DNA of 9,936 bases from Lentzea sp. Its GTDB lineage: Bacteria > Actinomycetota > Actinomycetes > Mycobacteriales > Pseudonocardiaceae. Numbering within the stretch: the stretch's first letter is position 1; each line of letters begins with the position of its first letter. The position numbers were made by a program, and so were the translations under genes. The stretch is from the NCBI GenBank assembly GCA_030146905.1, contig JASLAV010000615.1, positions 1-9,936 on the forward strand, given 5' to 3'. This document shows, one piece after another, positions 6,628 to 9,936 of the stretch. Below the pieces are notes generated by a model that was given only the letters and a program-made list of their open reading frames with translations, searched no databases and was not told the DNA's origin.

Positions 6628-7410
6628 GTGCCAGGTCCCCCGAAACCGCTCTCCCCGGCGACGGTCGCCAGGGTGATGCGGATGCGGGAGGCCGGCGCGG
6701 GCATCACCAACAGCGGCCGTCCCGCGGCGGGGGCGCGCAGGCTCCGCGCGGCGCTGCGGATCCTCGGCTGGCCGCCGGGACAGGGCCTGCCCGGCGACCG
6801 GTGGCTGACCGGCCGGGTGCTCATCAGCCTCGCGTTCGCCGAGGCCGAGCACGGTGACACCGGGGCGGGGCTCAGGCTGCTGGACGAGGCGGACGGCTTG
6901 GTCGCGCCGGAGCACCGCGGGATCCTGCTGCAGAACCGCGGCACGATCCTGCACCGCGCGGGCCGCACCGACGAGGCGCTGCCGGTGCTGGACGCGGCCG
7001 TGCCGTTGCTCGCGGAGGCGCGTGACTTCTACAACCTCGCCTCTGCCCTGCTCAACCGCGCCACGCTGCACCTGGGCGTCGGCAGGGTCCGGCAGGCGCG
7101 GGAGGACCTGCGGCGGTCCGGGGAGATCGCGCGGCTGCACGGCTTCGAGCTGATCGAGGCGAAGGTCGACCACGACGACGCGTACTGCCACCTGCTCGTC
7201 GGCGACATCCCGCTCGCGTTGCGCACGCTCGACGCCGCCGCTCGCGGGTACGCGGTGCACGGAGCCGGCTACCTCGCGGTGGTGGCGTGGACAAGGCCAG
7301 GGCGCTGCTCGCTGCGGGGATGGCGGGAGCGGCCGAACGGGAGGTGGACGCGACGTTCGAGCTGTTCCGGGGTGACCGGCTCAGCGTCGACTACGCGTGG
7401 GCGGAGCTGA
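6628..7410 (+). CDS. TPR N-terminal half of a TPR-CHAT protein (frameshifted)
   Basis: About 220 residues of alpha-helical TPR-like repeats, starting at GTG 6628, 3 bases after the previous stop. Repeat-like units include VLISLAFAEAEHGDTGAGLRLLDEAD, RGTILHRAGRTDEALPVLD, ALLNRATLHLGVGRVRQARE and AYCHLLVGDIPLALRTLDAAARGY. The sensible protein ends at about nt 7287 (GYLAVVA). The remaining 40 residues to the TGA at 7410 are Arg/Ser/Trp-rich (WTRPGRCSLRGWRERPNG...), typical of an out-of-frame reading. The other frame continues the TPR repeat as DKARALLAAGMAGAAEREVD. It is therefore almost certainly the first half of one gene with 7287-9116, broken by a missing base, and not a separate 260-residue protein. 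TPRs usually bind partner proteins; here they would sense the activating signal or recruit substrate. Confidence 0.72.
   Translation: MPGPPKPLSPATVARVMRMREAGAGITNSGRPAAGARRLRAALRILGWPPGQGLPGDRWLTGRVLISLAFAEAEHGDTGAGLRLLDEADGLVAPEHRGILLQNRGTILHRAGRTDEALPVLDAAVPLLAEARDFYNLASALLNRATLHLGVGRVRQAREDLRRSGEIARLHGFELIEAKVDHDDAYCHLLVGDIPLALRTLDAAARGYAVHGAGYLAVVAWTRPGRCSLRGWRERPNGRWTRRSSCSGVTGSASTTRGRS
7285..7290 (+). other. Probable frameshift site joining TPR and CHAT reading frames
   Basis: Upstream codons read GTG GTG GCG (7279-7287), giving AVVA. Downstream, the other frame reads GAC AAG GCC AGG (from 7290), giving DKAR. One extra C after 7287 would give GCG CTG GAC AAG, i.e. AVVALDKARALLAAG. That matches the usual wording of TPR-CHAT proteins in actinomycetes as I remember them. 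No X-XXY-YYZ slippery heptamer is present, so a single-base deletion (real or a sequencing error) is more likely than programmed slippage. Confidence 0.7.
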
Positions 7411-9116
7411 CCAGGGCCCAGGCCGCGCTCGCGCTCGGCCGTCACCGCGACGCGCGGACGTGGGCGGGACGTGCCGCACGCCGGTTCCGCGGGCACGGTG
7501 ACGCGGCGTGGGCCGCGCTGGCGGAACTGACGACGATCCGCGCGGAGCTGCCCTCCACGCGCAGACCGCGGCGGCTCGCCGCGACCGCCGCGCTGGTGGC
7601 GGCCCGGTTGCGCGCGCTGGGCCTGCGGCACGACGCGGCCGCGGCGGAACTGGTGTCGGTCCGCGCGCTGCTCGCCGCGGGCGAGACGACGGGCCCGGTG
7701 CCACGGCCGGGCGCCGGTGAGCCGCTGGACGTCCGCCTCCTGCGCCGGCTCGTCAACGCGGACCTGGCGCTGTCACGGGGAAGCCGCGCGCTCGCGTTCT
7801 CCCAGCTGCGGCAAGGGCTTTCGGCGCTGGACGAGCACCGCAGGAGGTGCGGCAGCCTGGAGATGAGGGTGGGCGCGTCCGCGCTGGGCGTCGAGCTGGC
7901 GCGGACGGGACTGGACCTCGCGTTCGAACGCGGCACACCCGGCCTGGTGTTCAACTGGTCGGAACGGTGCCGCGCGCGTGCTTTCCGCGTCCGAGGGGTG
8001 CGGCCACCGGCCGATCCGCGGACGCGGGACCTGCTGGCGGAGTTCCGGCAGCTCAGCCGCGACCCGCGCGCGGGAGCCAGGCTGGCCCAGCTCGAACGGC
8101 GGTTGCGCGAACAGGAGTGGCAGCGCGACGGCGGCGGGGACAGCGAGGACCACGTGCCGATGCGCGAGCTGCGCGCCGAGCTCGCGGCGGCGGGCCGCAC
8201 GATGATCAGCTTCGTCACCCGCGGCGACAGGCTCGCCGCCCTCACGATCGGCGGCACGTCGGCGCGCCTGGTCGACCTCGGCGACACCGCGGTCGTGCGG
8301 GAGACCGCCCAGCGGTTGCTGAGCGACCTCGACGCGCTCACGGGGTGGAAGCTGCCGACGAGCATCGAGGACGTGCTGCGCGAGTCCGCCGACTGGCACC
8401 TCGCGAAGCTCCAGGACCACCTGCTCACGCCGTTGCGGATCGACCTCGACGCCGTCGTCGTGGTCCCGTGCGGCGGGCTGGCCACGATCCCGTGGGGACT
8501 GCTGCCCCTGCTGCGCGGCAGGGCGGTGTCGGTCGCTCCCTCCGCCACGGCGTGGGTGCTCGCGCACCGCTCGCGGACCACGTCACGGGTGAGCGCGCTG
8601 CTGGTGGCGGGCCCTCGGCTCGACCACGCGGAGACGGAGGTCAACGAGCTCGCGCGGATCTACCCCAGCGGGTTGAAGCTGGTCGGCGAGCACGCGACGG
8701 TGAGGGCCACGCTGCACGCGTTGGACGGCGTGGGCGTGGCGCACCTCGCCACGCACGGCCGCCACGAGCCCGACAACGTCCTGTTCTCCTGCCTCGACCT
8801 CGCGGACGGGCCGCTGCTCGCCCACGACCTCCAGGACCTGGCCAGCCCGCCGGGGCACGTGGTGCTGTCCGCCTGCGACGTCGGGCAGGCGGCCGTGCGG
8901 CCGGGTGACGAGATCCTCGGGCTCACCGCCGCCATGCTCTACGTCGGCACCACGACCGTCGTCTCCAGCGTGGCCAGGGTCCCCGACGACCTCGCGGTCC
9001 CCGTGATGGCCGAGTACCACCGGGCCGTCATCGGCGGGGCTGATCCCGCGCAGGCGCTGGCGTCGACCTCCGCTGCGGACCAGCTGGTGCCGCTGGTGTG
9101 CTTCGGCGCCGGATGA
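7287..9116 (+). CDS. CHAT-domain (caspase-like) protease, C-terminal half of TPR-CHAT protein
   Basis: 609 residues when read from GTG 7287, which has no Shine-Dalgarno; the true start is probably 6628 through the frameshift, giving about 829 residues. Residues 1-270 continue the helical repeat array (AWAELTRAQAALALGRHRDA, LRLLRRLVNADLALSRGSRALAFSQLRQGL). The CHAT domain spans about 290-609, from MRELRAELAAAGRTMISFV to PLVCFGAG. The catalytic dyad is intact: His490 in HLATHGRHE (nt 8754) and Cys530 in VVLSACDVG (nt 8874). CHAT proteases are clan CD cysteine peptidases related to caspases and separase. The best-known bacterial example is Csx29 of type III-E CRISPR (Craspase). Context with an ECF sigma factor and an S8 protease suggests a proteolytic signalling step. 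An intact dyad and full C-terminus argue against long-standing decay. Confidence 0.9.
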   Translation: MDKARALLAAGMAGAAEREVDATFELFRGDRLSVDYAWAELTRAQAALALGRHRDARTWAGRAARRFRGHGDAAWAALAELTTIRAELPSTRRPRRLAATAALVAARLRALGLRHDAAAAELVSVRALLAAGETTGPVPRPGAGEPLDVRLLRRLVNADLALSRGSRALAFSQLRQGLSALDEHRRRCGSLEMRVGASALGVELARTGLDLAFERGTPGLVFNWSERCRARAFRVRGVRPPADPRTRDLLAEFRQLSRDPRAGARLAQLERRLREQEWQRDGGGDSEDHVPMRELRAELAAAGRTMISFVTRGDRLAALTIGGTSARLVDLGDTAVVRETAQRLLSDLDALTGWKLPTSIEDVLRESADWHLAKLQDHLLTPLRIDLDAVVVVPCGGLATIPWGLLPLLRGRAVSVAPSATAWVLAHRSRTTSRVSALLVAGPRLDHAETEVNELARIYPSGLKLVGEHATVRATLHALDGVGVAHLATHGRHEPDNVLFSCLDLADGPLLAHDLQDLASPPGHVVLSACDVGQAAVRPGDEILGLTAAMLYVGTTTVVSSVARVPDDLAVPVMAEYHRAVIGGADPAQALASTSAADQLVPLVCFGAG

Positions 9117-9125
9117 GCGGTGGGC

Positions 9126-9136
9126 CGGACGTATTC
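9126..9136 (+). promoter_or_regulatory. Shared upstream motif CGGACGTATTC (copy 2), before the LuxR-HTH gene
   Basis: Identical to 3918-3928 and, like it, ends 29 bases before an ATG (9166). It lies in the 49-base gap after the CHAT gene. Flanking bases are not conserved between the copies, apart from general GC-richness, which points to a short recognised element and not a recent duplication. Confidence 0.45.
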
Positions 9137-9165
9137 AGACGGCGGCAGATCGCCCCTGCACCGGT

Positions 9166-9363
9166 ATGACGCCAAGGTTGACGCCAAGAGAAGCCGTCGT
9201 CCTGGAGCAGGTTGCCGCCGGGCTCACCAACCAGGCGATCGCCCGCAGGCTGTGCATCTCGCCGGGCACCGTCAGCAAGCACCTGGAGCACGCCTACCGC
9301 AAGCTCGGCGCCTCCGACCGGCTGACGGCGGTGCTCCGCGCCTTGCGGCACGGCCTGATATGA
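9166..9363 (+). CDS. Stand-alone LuxR-type helix-turn-helix protein
   Basis: 65 residues that consist almost entirely of a LuxR/GerE DNA-binding domain: LTPREAVVLEQVAAGLTNQA, IARRLCISPGTVSKHLEHAY, RKLGASDRLTAVLRAL. All four helices appear present. There is no receiver, autoinducer-binding or ATPase domain ahead of it. The frame is open upstream into the CHAT gene but lacks a convincing start or recognisable domain there. ATG 9166 has no Shine-Dalgarno, so translation may be weak. It may be a true single-domain regulator (GerE-like) or the remnant of a larger LuxR protein. The motif 29 bases upstream is shared with the S8 protease operon, so it may be a member or regulator of the same regulon (inference). 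Its stop overlaps the A-run beside the downstream terminator. Confidence 0.75.
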   Translation: MTPRLTPREAVVLEQVAAGLTNQAIARRLCISPGTVSKHLEHAYRKLGASDRLTAVLRALRHGLI

Positions 9364-9366
9364 AAA

Positions 9367-9401
9367 CGCCGGGGCCGCCCTTCCTCAGGGCGGCCCCGGC
9401 G
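9367..9401 (-). terminator. Perfect 14-bp hairpin terminator between converging genes
   Basis: Left arm CGCCGGGGCCGCCC (9367-9380), loop TTCCTCA, right arm GGGCGGCCCCGGCG (9388-9401), no mismatches. AAAA at 9363-9366 becomes a TTTT run after the hairpin on the minus strand, so it is a standard intrinsic terminator for the minus-strand gene. On the plus strand it follows the LuxR-HTH stop directly and has no U-tract, but could still end that unit. Confidence 0.85.
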
Positions 9402-9415
9402 CAAGCCTCACGACC

Positions 9416-9936
9416 TCAGCCGGCTGCCTTCGCCGCGCGGCGGTCGGCCGCGTCCAGCACTGCCCTGACCCAGTCGATCTCGTCGGTCCCGCAGGCGCCC
9501 TCGGCCGCGGCGCGGCGCAGCCGGACCCACAGCCCGAGGTCGGTCCACTCCTGGAACCGCCGGTGCACGGTGGGAACGGTCACGCCGAACGACGCGGGCA
9601 GGTGCCGCCACGCGCAGCCGGAGGACAGCACGAACACGATCGCGGTGAACACCGAGCGGTTGGACACGCGGCCGCGGCCACCGCCCTGGCGGCGCACCTT
9701 GGCCGGTGGGATCAGCGGCTCGACGACGGCCCACAGGTTCGGCGAGACCAGGCGGGCTGAGAGCTGGTCGATGACGTCACCGCGGCCGCTGTCTGCGGTG
9801 GGCTCCGGCCAGGCGGAGGAGGTGCGGGTCCAGGAGTCCTGCCGCGGCGCGGTGGCGGCGGGCCGCTGGTCCTGGCGGACGGACTCGGCGCGCTGCCGGG
9901 AGCGGAGCAGGGTGGCCAGTGCCGTGTCCTCCGCCG
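9416..9936 (-). CDS. DUF4096-like (IS5-type) transposase N-terminal domain protein, partial
   Basis: Minus-strand frame open from the right window edge to a TGA at 9416-9418, at least 172 residues; the start is not in the window. The second half is the N-terminal domain of IS5-type transposases (DUF4096): LVSPNLWAVVEPLIPP, RGRVSNRSVFTAIVFVLSSG, CAWRHLPASFGVTVPTVHRR, FQEWTDLGLWVRLRRA. It stops at EIDWVRAVLDAADRRAAKAAG, about where the DDE catalytic domain would begin, so it cannot transpose alone. GTG at 9697 is the first usable internal start and gives 93 residues. However, the frame upstream of it (9698-9934) keeps strong third-position G/C and continues the domain (LWAVVEPLIPPAK), so the gene begins further right. 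The extension is a Ser/Thr/Arg/Gln-rich linker. A truncated transposase, the first ORF of a two-ORF element, or a domesticated DNA-binding protein are possible. Confidence 0.75.
   Translation of the reverse strand, partial: AEDTALATLLRSRQRAESVRQDQRPAATAPRQDSWTRTSSAWPEPTADSGRGDVIDQLSARLVSPNLWAVVEPLIPPAKVRRQGGGRGRVSNRSVFTAIVFVLSSGCAWRHLPASFGVTVPTVHRRFQEWTDLGLWVRLRRAAAEGACGTDEIDWVRAVLDAADRRAAKAAG

Noticed and set aside
7279..7295. Programmed -1 ribosomal frameshifting in the TPR-CHAT gene
   Set aside because: The junction GCGGTGGTGGCGTGG has no slippery heptamer and no obvious stimulatory pseudoknot that I could identify; a lost base explains it more simply.

Overview
The window is very GC-rich, densely packed DNA with strong G/C preference at third codon positions and many GTG starts and ATGA/GTGA gene overlaps. 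It looks like a chromosomal segment of a filamentous actinomycete. Several proteins (LytTR/LytS pair with a symporter, TPR-CHAT protein, S8 protease) resemble those of Pseudonocardiales, but the genus is a guess. No tRNA, rRNA, CRISPR array or complete insertion sequence was found, and no gap between genes exceeds 90 bases.

Region 1 (1-3870) is one tightly coupled plus-strand operon. It holds the C-terminal part of a LytTR response regulator (start off-window), a two-helix small membrane protein, an ActP-type cation/carboxylate symporter of the SSS family, and a LytS-type sensor histidine kinase. The kinase and regulator flank the transporter pair, so the natural reading is a two-component system that senses a small carboxylate and controls, or works with, its uptake.

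Region 2 (3958-9116) is a second plus-strand operon. It encodes a leaderless subtilisin-like (S8) protease, an ECF-type sigma factor, a 152-residue protein with a carboxypeptidase-regulatory-like C-terminal fold, and a TPR-CHAT caspase-like protease. The sigma factor and the small protein overlap by 4 bases. The TPR-CHAT gene is split by an apparent single-base frameshift near 7287: the TPR half (6628-7410) and the CHAT half (7287-9116) are in different frames but join into one ordinary protein of about 829 residues. Two intracellular proteases plus a sigma factor and its possible partner suggest a protease-gated stress, defence or cell-fate switch. It is architecturally reminiscent of the type III-E Craspase module (TPR-CHAT, Csx30, RpoE), but has no CRISPR component here. 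This is the most interesting system in the window.

Region 3 (9117-9363) holds a stand-alone 65-residue LuxR-type helix-turn-helix protein. The 11-base word CGGACGTATTC lies exactly 29 bases before its ATG. The same word lies exactly 29 bases before the ATG of the S8 protease, suggesting that both units share a promoter or operator.

Region 4 (9367-9936) begins with a perfect 14-bp hairpin terminator between converging genes. After it comes a minus-strand gene carrying only the N-terminal (DUF4096-like, IS5-type) part of a transposase, fused to a coding extension that runs off the right edge of the window.
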